The translations under genes were made by a program, and so were the position numbers. The notes beneath the pieces are model-generated. The model made no database searches. It saw only the letters and a list, made by a program, of their open reading frames with translations, and was not told where the DNA came from. Positions 7,578 through 15,642 of a stretch of 64,000 nucleotides of DNA are shown in pieces. The stretch's first letter is position 1; each line of letters starts with the position of its first letter. Source of the stretch: Acidimicrobiia bacterium (GTDB taxonomy: Bacteria > Acidobacteriota > Terriglobia > Bryobacterales > Bryobacteraceae); NCBI GenBank assembly GCA_016871315.1, contig VFZE01000002.1:124001-188000 (forward strand), in the 5' to 3' direction.

Positions 7578-8677
7578 ACCGCATCCGCCTGCGCCAGATC
7601 TCCATGCCCCTGGTGCACTTCTTCGAGACCAGCTTCGGCCGCACCACCGAGCGCCACATGATCCTCGCCGAGGTCTCCTCGAGTGGCGTCTCCGGCTGGG
7701 GCGAAGTCACCGCCGGGGAAAACCCCTTCTACAACGAAGAATGGACCGAGTCGGCCTGGCGCATCGCCCGCGACTACGCCGGCCCGCGCCTGCTCGGCCA
7801 CCCGTTTGAAAACGCCGCCCAGGTCGGCGAACGCACCGCGCATATCCGCGGCCACAACATGGCCCGCGGGGCGCTGGAAACCGCCTGCTGGGATCTGGAA
7901 GCCCGCCTCCACAACCGCCCGCTCTATCAACAAATCGGGGGCGGCGCCCGAAAGGAAATCCCCTGCGGCGTCTCGATCGGCATCCAGAACTCCGTCCCCG
8001 AGCTCCTCAAGAAGATTCAAACCGAAATCGAAGCCGGCTATCAGCGCATCAAGATGAAGATCAAGCCCGGCTGGGATGTCGAGGTCATCCGCGAAGTCCG
8101 CCGCGAGTTCCCTTCCATCAAGCTCATGGCCGACGCAAACTCCGCCTACACCCTCGCCGACGCCGATCATCTCCAGAAGCTCGACGAGTTCTTCCTCATG
8201 ATGATCGAGCAGCCGCTTGCCCACGACGAGATCATCGACCATGCCGCTATCCAGGCGCGCCTCCAAACCCCCATCTGTCTCGATGAATGCATCCGCAGCG
8301 CCCACCAGGCCGAGCAGGCCATCCGCATGCGCGCCTGCGGCATCATCAACATCAAGCTCGGCCGCGTCGGCGGCTTCGCGGAAGCCCGCCGCGTGCACGA
8401 CGTCGCGCAGAAGGCCGGTGTGCCCGTCTGGTGCGGCGGCATGCTGGAAGCCGGCATCGGCCGCGCCCACAACATCGCCCTCTCGACACTCGAGAACTTT
8501 GTCCTGCCCGGCGACGTCTCCGCCAGTAAGCGCTACTGGAAGCGCGACATCATTGACCCGTGGGTTGAGGTCAGCCCGCGCGGCACCATCGGAGTCAACG
8601 ACGCGCCCGGCTTCGGCTACAACCTCGACATGGAGTTCCTCGATTCGGTCACCGTGCGGCGGGAGGAGCTTCATTGA
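7562..8677 (+). CDS. o-Succinylbenzoate synthase / N-succinylamino-acid racemase family enzyme
   Basis: Enolase-superfamily enzyme of 371 residues. Catalytic landmarks are in place: Lys164-x-Lys166 (IKMKIKPG), metal Asp191 (MADANSAY), metal Glu in MIEQPL, metal Asp in CLDECI, and Lys265 (NIKLGRVGG), the second acid-base Lys. The sequence resembles the OSBS/NSAR group. No other menaquinone gene is nearby and a GNAT gene precedes it, so N-succinylamino-acid racemisation (D- to L-amino acid conversion) is the better guess. ATG 7562 overlaps the GNAT stop by 16 bases, implying translational coupling. The desuccinylase expected for the full pathway is not adjacent. Confidence 0.9.
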   Translation: MGFKIDRIRLRQISMPLVHFFETSFGRTTERHMILAEVSSSGVSGWGEVTAGENPFYNEEWTESAWRIARDYAGPRLLGHPFENAAQVGERTAHIRGHNMARGALETACWDLEARLHNRPLYQQIGGGARKEIPCGVSIGIQNSVPELLKKIQTEIEAGYQRIKMKIKPGWDVEVIREVRREFPSIKLMADANSAYTLADADHLQKLDEFFLMMIEQPLAHDEIIDHAAIQARLQTPICLDECIRSAHQAEQAIRMRACGIINIKLGRVGGFAEARRVHDVAQKAGVPVWCGGMLEAGIGRAHNIALSTLENFVLPGDVSASKRYWKRDIIDPWVEVSPRGTIGVNDAPGFGYNLDMEFLDSVTVRREELH

Positions 8678-9567
8678 ACGAACCCCATCGAGACCCCCCG
8701 GCACACGTTTGGGTGCTGCTGGGATTGATGGTGTTCTTGTGGTCGGTCAACTTCATCGTCGCCAAGCGTGTCCTGCAAGAGTTCCACCCTGTGCTCGCCG
8801 GCGCGTTGCGATTCACGTTCGCCGGCGGCCTCATCTGGCCTCTCTATTGGTGGCGCCGCCATACGCGCGCGCCGCAGAAACACGATCCCAAGGGCAAGCT
8901 GCGCCTGGTCGCCATCGGTGTACTCGGCGTCGGCCTCAACCAGCTGTTCTTTCTGGTCGGGTTGCAGCGAACCTCGGTCGCACACGCCGCCTTGGTCATC
9001 GCCGGCACGCCCGTCATGGTGCTGCTGCTGTCGGCTTGGATCGGCCATGAGCAGATCAAAACGAAGAAGCTCGTGGGACTGGCGATCGCCATTTCCGGCG
9101 TCGCCTGGCTCCAGTTCTCTCCCTCGAAGAGCGCCGGCGCCAGCGTGACGGGTGATCTCATCGTCCTGGGAGCCTCCATCACCTTCGCGCTGTTCACCGT
9201 CTTCGGCAAGTCCATCGTCATGCGGTATGACAGCCTCACCGTCAACACCTACGCCTACACCGGCAGCGCCATCGTCCTTTCACCCGTCACTCTCTACTTT
9301 GCATGGGGCGCCGATCTCACCTCGGTCAGCTGGGTGGCCTGGGCCTGCATGCTCTACATGGCGATCTTTCCCTCTCTGCTTTGCTACATGATTTACTACT
9401 ATGCGCTGGGCTTCATGCCCGCCACCAGGATCTCCGTCCTCGGATACGCGCAGCCTGTCCTTGCCACCGGTATGGCTGTGCTTCTGCTCGGTGAGCATTT
9501 GAGTCAATCGCTCGTCACCGGCGGCCTGCTGGTGCTGGCCGGCGTCATCTTCGCGGAGCGCACCTAG
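8674..9567 (+). CDS. EamA/RhaT-family (DMT) membrane transporter
   Basis: A 297-residue inner-membrane protein of the drug/metabolite transporter superfamily with two EamA repeats and ten predicted hydrophobic spans. The first repeat starts VWVLLGLMVFLWSVNFIVAK; the second starts near residue 160 with GDLIVLGASITFALFTVFGK. Members usually export amino acids or small metabolites. Start TTG 8674 overlaps the preceding TGA by four bases (TTGA), a coupling signature repeated in this operon. Its place after an amino-acid racemase suggests export of an amino-acid derivative, an inference only. Confidence 0.9.
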   Translation: MNEPHRDPPAHVWVLLGLMVFLWSVNFIVAKRVLQEFHPVLAGALRFTFAGGLIWPLYWWRRHTRAPQKHDPKGKLRLVAIGVLGVGLNQLFFLVGLQRTSVAHAALVIAGTPVMVLLLSAWIGHEQIKTKKLVGLAIAISGVAWLQFSPSKSAGASVTGDLIVLGASITFALFTVFGKSIVMRYDSLTVNTYAYTGSAIVLSPVTLYFAWGADLTSVSWVAWACMLYMAIFPSLLCYMIYYYALGFMPATRISVLGYAQPVLATGMAVLLLGEHLSQSLVTGGLLVLAGVIFAERT

Positions 9568-10832
9568 TGTCGGACTTCCTGCGCCTGCTGCGCCGCAACC
9601 GCAACTACCGCTACCTCTGGCTCGGCCAGATCGTCAGTGAGATCGGCGACCACTTCAACACCATCGCCGTCTTTACGCTGGCGCTTGAAAACACTGGCTC
9701 CGGCGTCATCGTCAGCGGCGTGCTGCTGGCCCGCGCCGTAGCCGTCATCGCCGCCGGCCCCGTAGCCGGCGTGCTGCTGGACCGCATGGACCGCCGGAAG
9801 ATGATGCTCATGAGCGACGTGGTCCGCGCCCTCGTCGGCATCTCATTCCTGCTATGCCTCCAGTTCCGCGATAACTGGATGCTGTTCCTGCTGAGCGGCC
9901 TGCTGATGTTCGCCTCGCCCTTCTTCACGTCCGGCCGCGCGGCGATTCTGCCCATTATCGCCAACCGCCGCCAGTTGCACACCGCCAACTCGCTCACGCA
10001 AACCACGCAGTGGACGACGCTCGCTATCGGCACCATGCTCGGCGGAACCAGCGTCATGCAGTTCGGCTATGCGCTGGCCTTCATCCTCAACGGGCTCTCG
10101 TTCCTGGTCTCCGCAGTCTGCATCGGCCAGATGCGATCTCCCTCCGGCTTCCGCCCCCGGCGCGATCTGCTCGCCGAGCAGCAGGTTGTCCAGCCTTGGA
10201 AGGAATACCGCGAAGGGCTCCGCTACATGCGCGGCGTACCGCTGATCTTCGGGCTCGCTCTGCTCCACGTCGGCTGGGCCACGGGAGGCGGAGCCGCGCA
10301 GGTGCTGTTCTCGCTCTTCGGTGTCCAGGTCTTCAACCGCGGCGCTGCCGGCATCGGTATCATTTGGGCCGCCGCCGCGGTCGGCCTCCTGTTCGGCGGA
10401 GCCATCGCCCACAAGCTCGGCAAGCGGCTCGACTTCAACTCCTATAAATGGACCGTTGCCATCTGCTACGTCATCCACGGCGCCACCTACGTTCTGTTCA
10501 GCCAGATGAAACAGTTCTGGCTGGCGCTCCTGTTCATCGGCCTTTCGCGTGCAGCCGTCGGCGTCACCTCCGTCCTCAACATGACGCAGCTGCTGCGCCA
10601 CGTCGCCGATGAATACCGCGGCCGAGTCTTCTCCACCATTGAATCGATGAACTGGGCCACGATGATGTTCTCGATGATGGCCGCCGGCATCGCCTCCGAC
10701 TATTATTCCCCGCGCCTGATCGGCGCATGCAGCGGCATCCTCTCCGGCTCCACCGCCATCTTCTGGGCCTGGGGACACCTGGCGGGCAAGCTGACCGATC
10801 CTGCGGTACAACCGAAGCAGAGCAATGCCTGA
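9567..10832 (+). CDS. MFS exporter (MFS_3 / enterobactin-exporter-like)
   Basis: A 421-residue major-facilitator transporter with about twelve hydrophobic spans. The N-terminus (NRNYRYLWLGQIVSEIGD) and the loop LLDRMDRRKMMLMSD are characteristic of the MFS_3 branch that contains EntS-like and macrolide-efflux proteins. GTG 9567 shares its G with the previous TAG stop. Two exporters in succession in one operon suggest that a product or side product is pumped out. The substrate is unknown. Confidence 0.9.
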   Translation: MSDFLRLLRRNRNYRYLWLGQIVSEIGDHFNTIAVFTLALENTGSGVIVSGVLLARAVAVIAAGPVAGVLLDRMDRRKMMLMSDVVRALVGISFLLCLQFRDNWMLFLLSGLLMFASPFFTSGRAAILPIIANRRQLHTANSLTQTTQWTTLAIGTMLGGTSVMQFGYALAFILNGLSFLVSAVCIGQMRSPSGFRPRRDLLAEQQVVQPWKEYREGLRYMRGVPLIFGLALLHVGWATGGGAAQVLFSLFGVQVFNRGAAGIGIIWAAAAVGLLFGGAIAHKLGKRLDFNSYKWTVAICYVIHGATYVLFSQMKQFWLALLFIGLSRAAVGVTSVLNMTQLLRHVADEYRGRVFSTIESMNWATMMFSMMAAGIASDYYSPRLIGACSGILSGSTAIFWAWGHLAGKLTDPAVQPKQSNA

Positions 10833-11544
10833 TATGGACGGCAAAATCGTGCTGGTCACCGGCGCCGCGCGCCGCATCGGACGCGGCATCGCCTTGCGCC
10901 TGGCGCGCGAAGGCGCGCGGGTCGCCGTCCACTACCATCATTCGGCGAGGGAAGCTGCCGAGACGGCCGTCGAGTGCGGCGGCCACGCCTTCCAAGCCAA
11001 CCTTGAGAACGTCGCCGAAATCGAGCGCCTCTTCCACGAGGTTGCTTCCCACTACGGCCGGCTCGACGGCTTGGTCAACAACGCCGCACGCTTCACCCAG
11101 ATCGATCCGCTCCAGGTCACCGAAGCCGATTGGGACTTCATCCACAGCGTCAACCTCAAGGCGGCCTTCTTCTGCTGCCAGCAGGCCGCGCTGGTGATGA
11201 AGCGCACCGGCGGCGGCGGGATCGTCAATATCAGCTCGCTCGGCGGCCTGCGCCCATGGGCCGATCATGTGCACTACTGTGCTTCGAAAGCCGGGTTGAT
11301 CATGATGACCCAGGCGCTGGCCAAGGCGCTGGCGCAGGATATTACGGTCAACTCCGTCGCTCCAGGCGTCATTCCGTTCGGCGAGACGGATGAACCGCGT
11401 ATCCGGAAGCTGGTTGAGGTGACTCCCGCCGGCCGCCCCGGCACTGCCGATGAGATTGCCGACGCCGTTCTCTACTTTCTCACCGCCGGCAACTTCGTCA
11501 CCGGCCAGGTTATCGCCGTCGACGGTGGCCTCGGGCTGCGCTAA
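10825..11544 (+). CDS. Short-chain dehydrogenase/reductase, pteridine-reductase-like
   Basis: A 239-residue NAD(P)-dependent SDR. The cofactor motif is TGAARRIG at residues 12-19 rather than the usual TGxxxGIG; the Arg-Ile-Gly form is typical of pteridine and dihydromonapterin reductases. Catalytic residues are seen in NNAA, NISSLGG (Ser) and HYCASKAG (Tyr-x-x-x-Lys), with a normal DGG C-terminus. The start overlaps the MFS stop by eight bases; ATG 10834 is an alternative. It ends four bases into the convergent M24 peptidase gene. A general FabG-like oxidoreductase remains possible. Confidence 0.88.
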   Translation: MPDMDGKIVLVTGAARRIGRGIALRLAREGARVAVHYHHSAREAAETAVECGGHAFQANLENVAEIERLFHEVASHYGRLDGLVNNAARFTQIDPLQVTEADWDFIHSVNLKAAFFCCQQAALVMKRTGGGGIVNISSLGGLRPWADHVHYCASKAGLIMMTQALAKALAQDITVNSVAPGVIPFGETDEPRIRKLVEVTPAGRPGTADEIADAVLYFLTAGNFVTGQVIAVDGGLGLR

Positions 11545-12716
11545 ACTCCGATCAGCACCGGCGCCCGCTGGATCTCGCCGGTCACCCTGGCGTCGGTCTC
11601 CCCCACGTAGACGTTCACCTCACTGCGGATCCCGAACTCCGGCAAGTAAACGCCCGGTTCGATTGAAAAGCAGGTGCGCGCCATGATGCGGCGCGTGTCG
11701 TGCGTCTCCAGGTTGTCCATGTTCGCGCCCGCGCCGTGGACGTCGCGGCCGATCGAGTGACCCGTGCGATGGATGAAGTAGTCGCCATAGCCCGCCTGGT
11801 GAATGTGGCCGCGCGCGGCGTCATCCACCTGGAATCCGGCCAACTGCTCGCCTGCCGTTATCGCCGTCTGGATCCGCGCAATGGCTGCATCACGCGCCCC
11901 GGTCACCACTTCGAAGACCTTCTGCACCTCCGCCGGCGCCGCCGAGCCGCAGTAGCCGGTCCATGTGACGTCGTAGTAAACGGCATCGGGTGAGTCGAGC
12001 TTGGCCCACAGGTCGAGCAGCACATTGTCGCCGGCGCGGATGGGTAGATGCGCCTCCGCCGTTGGCTCATAGTGAGGGTTCGACGCATTGGCGTTCACCG
12101 CGACAATCGGGCCGTGATCGGTAAACAGCCCGGCGCGGGAAAAGGCGCCCAAGATGAAACCCTTGATGTCGAACTCGGTCACGGTCTTCGAAGCCTTCAG
12201 CCGCACGGCGATCTCCGCGAATGCCGCACGACGCACGTCGTCCACGCGCCGCCCGGCCTCCAGGTGCATCTCCAACTGCTCGGCGCTCCACCGTGCTTCA
12301 AAGTACTGCACCAGGTCGGCCGAACTCTCGACCTCCACTCCCAGCGAGCGCACAAGCTCCACCGTCCCGGCATCCACCATAGACACATAGGGAATTGCGC
12401 AGTCGGGCGAATACTGCATTGCCACGCGGCGGCAACCGTCCAGCAACCCGCGCAGTCCTTCTTTTTGCGTCTGCCAGCTCGAATAGGGCTGCTTCGCTCC
12501 GGCCAGAGCATCCAGCATTCCGGACTCGATCCTGTGCACCAGCCCGCGCGGCTCGCCCTTGGCGGGAATCAGGTAATACCAGCGTCGCGTCACGTGACGG
12601 GCCGGGCGGAAGCCGAGAATGCGGTAGGCCAGCGGGTCGCGCTCATGATGGTCGAAGAACAGCCAGCCGTCCAGGCCGGCGGCGGCCAGCGCCGCTTGAA
12701 TCTCTCGCAGTTGCAT
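11541..12716 (-). CDS. M24-family metallopeptidase (Xaa-Pro aminopeptidase-like)
   Basis: A 391-residue cytoplasmic protein with a creatinase-like N-terminal domain (residues about 1-150) and a pita-bread M24 domain. The five metal ligands can be placed: Asp in LLDLWAK, Asp in DVTWTG, His in HRTGHSIG, Glu in FSIEPGVY and Glu in RSEVNVY. It probably cleaves an N-terminal residue before proline. It is the last gene of a leftward three-gene run, beginning five bases after the AAA+ gene stop. No signal peptide is seen. The peptide substrate is unknown. Confidence 0.92.
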   Translation of the reverse strand: MQLREIQAALAAAGLDGWLFFDHHERDPLAYRILGFRPARHVTRRWYYLIPAKGEPRGLVHRIESGMLDALAGAKQPYSSWQTQKEGLRGLLDGCRRVAMQYSPDCAIPYVSMVDAGTVELVRSLGVEVESSADLVQYFEARWSAEQLEMHLEAGRRVDDVRRAAFAEIAVRLKASKTVTEFDIKGFILGAFSRAGLFTDHGPIVAVNANASNPHYEPTAEAHLPIRAGDNVLLDLWAKLDSPDAVYYDVTWTGYCGSAAPAEVQKVFEVVTGARDAAIARIQTAITAGEQLAGFQVDDAARGHIHQAGYGDYFIHRTGHSIGRDVHGAGANMDNLETHDTRRIMARTCFSIEPGVYLPEFGIRSEVNVYVGETDARVTGEIQRAPVLIGV

Positions 12717-12721
12717 GGGTG

Positions 12722-14320
12722 TCAGACGTGTTTGCGAGCCGAAACGACCGGCTTGCCCTTTAGCTCCGCAAACTCCTCCATCTCCTCGTTGTGTTTCGAC
12801 TCGCGCTGCTCGGTGAGCACTTCCTGAATCGCCAGCTCCAGGTCGCGGCGGTTCAACCCGATCCGCACGTTGTTCTCGATACAGTACTCCATCTTGTTCG
12901 CCGTAGCCCGGTCGACGATGTTCTGGATCAGCGCGCCGCTGGCCAAGTCCTTCAGCAGGAACTCATCGATAGAGTCCTCAAAGGCAACCTGATACAGCTT
13001 GTGTGCATGGGAGAACAGCTCGTGCGCGGCATGGGCGCACAGCTCTTCCAGCGCAAGCCCCTCTTCCAGGAACACGCCGTCAAGATGGATGCGGAAGATT
13101 CTCTCGCTGGCGGCTTCATCGGGGCGCGTGACGCGGATGCGCCGGTCAATGCGTCCGGGCCGCGTAATGGCCGGGTCTAGCGTATCGGGCCGGTTGGTCG
13201 CCAGGATGAGGAATGCGCCGCTTTCATCCATGCCGTCCATCTCGGCCAGCAGCGCCGGAACCAGCGTGAAGCCGGACTCGCGTGCGTTGGCGGGCCGCCG
13301 CTTGAACAGCGCATCGGCTTCGTCGAAGAACAGCACCGCCGGGTATCCCTTCAGTTCGCGCCAGCGGCGTGACTCATCAAATAGCGCCTTCACCGCTTTT
13401 TCCGAGTTGCCCACGTATTGATCCAGCAGCTGGTGGCCCTTGACGTATTTGAAGCCGCCGTCGTCGGCCTTGCGGTGGTAGAGGGCGGCCAGCAGCCGCA
13501 CCACCGCCTTGCCGAGCAGCGTCTTGCCGCAGCCCGGGGGACCATAGAGCAGCACGCCGCGGCTGCGCCGCCGCTTGAACAGCAGGAACAACTCCGGGTA
13601 AAGCACCGGCCATTGAATCGCGCGCGCCAGTTCGCGCTTTGCTTCATCCTGCCCGCCGATCTCTCCCCAAACGCTGTCGAGCGCGGTTTGCAGAACGGGC
13701 GATTCCGGATCGAAGGCCAGCAGCTCCAGCTCTTGCGCCGATCCGTTCTGCCAGCGCCGCCAGATACGGCCGCCGAAGCGGATCATGTAGCTTCCGCTCG
13801 AGCCGGCTTCGCTCTCTTTTACGAGCCCGAGCGAGGCGTGTTCACCGCACTCGAGCGCGTCCAGGTCGGCCAGCGGGACGCCGTTACGGAAAGCCCACGC
13901 TCCGGAGGCGTGGCCGGGCGCTTCCACAGTGTCGCCATCCATGGAAGGCATCTCCAGAGTCGCCGGATCGACCAGCCGCGCGATCTCCCACTGGCAGCTG
14001 CGCCAGTTGAAGTTGGAAGCCGAGAAGCCGTGAACCTTGATGGCCGGACGGTCATCCTCCAGCTGCGCCGGCACCGGCATGAAGACCGCTGGTCCCACGC
14101 CTGTCCTTCCCCATCGCGCGAGGAAGGCCTGCACCGGTTCGTTGCTGTTCACGGGCGCGAGCACAAACGCCGCCAACTGGTCGTCAGGGTCCACACCATG
14201 CACATGCAGCGCGTAGGCGGGCCGGCCGCCGGAGCGTTCCTTGGGCTCAAAGTGCGGGTAGCAGAACTCGACGGTGTGGCTGCCGGCGCTGATCGGCGCC
14301 ATATTCGGCGAGCAGATCAC
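12722..14320 (-). CDS. AAA+ ATPase with unrecognised N-terminal region
   Basis: A 532-residue protein. The C-terminal half is a classical AAA module of the FtsH/Cdc48/ARC clade: Walker A GPPGCGKT near residue 259, pore-loop candidate YVGNSEKAV, Walker B VLFFDEADALF near 326, and second region of homology ATNRPDTLDPAITRPGRIDRRI with two Arg fingers. The first 220 residues lack coiled coil, membrane span, protease or metal motif and were not recognised. GTG 14320 overlaps the upstream Wzt-like ATPase stop (GTGA), so the two are translationally coupled. It may remodel a protein partner; the N-terminal region presumably sets the target. Confidence 0.85.
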   Translation of the reverse strand: MICSPNMAPISAGSHTVEFCYPHFEPKERSGGRPAYALHVHGVDPDDQLAAFVLAPVNSNEPVQAFLARWGRTGVGPAVFMPVPAQLEDDRPAIKVHGFSASNFNWRSCQWEIARLVDPATLEMPSMDGDTVEAPGHASGAWAFRNGVPLADLDALECGEHASLGLVKESEAGSSGSYMIRFGGRIWRRWQNGSAQELELLAFDPESPVLQTALDSVWGEIGGQDEAKRELARAIQWPVLYPELFLLFKRRRSRGVLLYGPPGCGKTLLGKAVVRLLAALYHRKADDGGFKYVKGHQLLDQYVGNSEKAVKALFDESRRWRELKGYPAVLFFDEADALFKRRPANARESGFTLVPALLAEMDGMDESGAFLILATNRPDTLDPAITRPGRIDRRIRVTRPDEAASERIFRIHLDGVFLEEGLALEELCAHAAHELFSHAHKLYQVAFEDSIDEFLLKDLASGALIQNIVDRATANKMEYCIENNVRIGLNRRDLELAIQEVLTEQRESKHNEEMEEFAELKGKPVVSARKHV

Positions 14321-15585
14321 AACCGAGCCGCGCTTTCCGCCGGAATGCGCTGATGGCTGACTTCCACCGGGAAGCTGGCCAAGCCCGCCACGGCACGGCG
14401 GTCGACGACGGTGAAGCTGAGCACGTCATCCAGCCAGTCCTGACTGGAGCCATCCCAATGCTGCGTGGCGGCGGTGAGCGTGTAGTCCTGCTGCGCCAGC
14501 AGGCACGGGAACCGGAACTCCACCTCCACCACCTCGCCGGCTTCAAAGTTGCCGAGCTTTCTGCCCTCCACGCGCGTGTTGGTGCCGAAGACGTCGACGC
14601 CGAGCCGGTTGCGGATGAGGATGCCCACCATCGGTTCCTCGATCTCGGCGAGGAACTCGGCCCGCACGCGCACCACCGCCTGCGCGCCTGTTTCTACCGT
14701 GTTCAAGGGCCTGTAGGCCCCATCGAGAATCTCCACGGACACGATGCGGCTTTTCTGATCGCCATGCCGGTTGCTTGATTTCAGACTTTCGCCGGCGCCG
14801 GCCGGGCGTGGATCGTGACGCCGTTCCCATTCATGCACCAGGCCAACGTAGTGGTTCACAACCTGGCTGGGCGGACCGTCCATTTCGACACGCCCGTTCA
14901 ACAACAGGATGGCGCGGTCGGCCAGGCGCTTCACCAAGCCCAGGTCGTGCGAGACGAACAGCACGGTCACGCCGCGCTGCTTCAGCTCTTCAAACTTTTG
15001 CATGCAGCGGTTGGCGAAGATGGCGTCGCCCACGGCCAGCGCCTCATCGACGATCAGAATGTCGGGCTGCACATGGATCGCTGTGGAAAAGGCCAGCCGG
15101 ATGTACATGCCCGATGAGTACTCCTTCACCGGGCGGTCAATGAATTCGCCGATGTCAGCAAAGGCTTCGATGCGCGGGAAAACCTCTTTGATCTGGCGCT
15201 TGGTCAGCCCGAGGATCTCGCTGTTCAGAGCAACGTTTTCGCGGCCGGTGAACTCCGGGTTGAAGCCCGCACCCAACTCGAGCAGGGCGGCAATGCGGCC
15301 TTCGGTGCGGATGCGGCCGCTCGATAGCCGTGCGATCCCCGCCACCAGTTGCAGCAGCGTGCTTTTCCCGGAGCCGTTGGGGCCGATGATGGCGGCAAAT
15401 TCGCCGGTCTCGACCTTGAAGGAGACGTCTTTGAGCGCCCAGAAGTCCGTATGGCGCCTGCGTCCGAACAGGGGAATGGTTTCCAGCAGACGGTCCGATG
15501 GCCGCCGGTAGAGCGCGTAATGCTTGGAAACCTTCTGAAGAAGGATCACTTCAGCATCAGTGTATCGCGCCGCCGCCGCTTGCAT
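14317..15585 (-). CDS. Wzt-like ABC transporter ATPase for polysaccharide export
   Basis: A 422-residue ATPase that would energise export of a lipid-linked polysaccharide. Residues about 10-260 form the nucleotide-binding domain with Walker A GPNGSGKS, signature EYSSGM, Walker B ILIVDEALAVGD and switch His in FVSHD. Residues about 280-415 form a Wzt-type C-terminal beta-sandwich, which in known systems recognises the capped glycan end. The permease partner (Wzm) and glycosyltransferases that normally adjoin it are absent; an AAA+ ATPase follows instead. ATG 15585 has no clear ribosome-binding site and lies inside the promoter of the divergent M16 operon. Confidence 0.9.
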   Translation of the reverse strand: MQAAAARYTDAEVILLQKVSKHYALYRRPSDRLLETIPLFGRRRHTDFWALKDVSFKVETGEFAAIIGPNGSGKSTLLQLVAGIARLSSGRIRTEGRIAALLELGAGFNPEFTGRENVALNSEILGLTKRQIKEVFPRIEAFADIGEFIDRPVKEYSSGMYIRLAFSTAIHVQPDILIVDEALAVGDAIFANRCMQKFEELKQRGVTVLFVSHDLGLVKRLADRAILLLNGRVEMDGPPSQVVNHYVGLVHEWERRHDPRPAGAGESLKSSNRHGDQKSRIVSVEILDGAYRPLNTVETGAQAVVRVRAEFLAEIEEPMVGILIRNRLGVDVFGTNTRVEGRKLGNFEAGEVVEVEFRFPCLLAQQDYTLTAATQHWDGSSQDWLDDVLSFTVVDRRAVAGLASFPVEVSHQRIPAESAARL

Positions 15586-15609
15586 GCGGGGGTTCGGCTC
15601 CGCTACGCT
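15580..15609 (+). promoter_or_regulatory. Sigma-70-like promoter of the M16 peptidase operon
   Basis: TTGCAT at 15580-15585 and TACGCT at 15604-15609 are separated by 18 bases. Transcription would start about 27 bases before the ATG at 15643, leaving room for the GAGAGGAA ribosome-binding site. The -35 box overlaps the start codon of the divergent Wzt-like gene. Confidence 0.55.
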
Positions 15610-15642
15610 TGACTCGTCAGCTCAGAAACGAGAGGAATTCCC

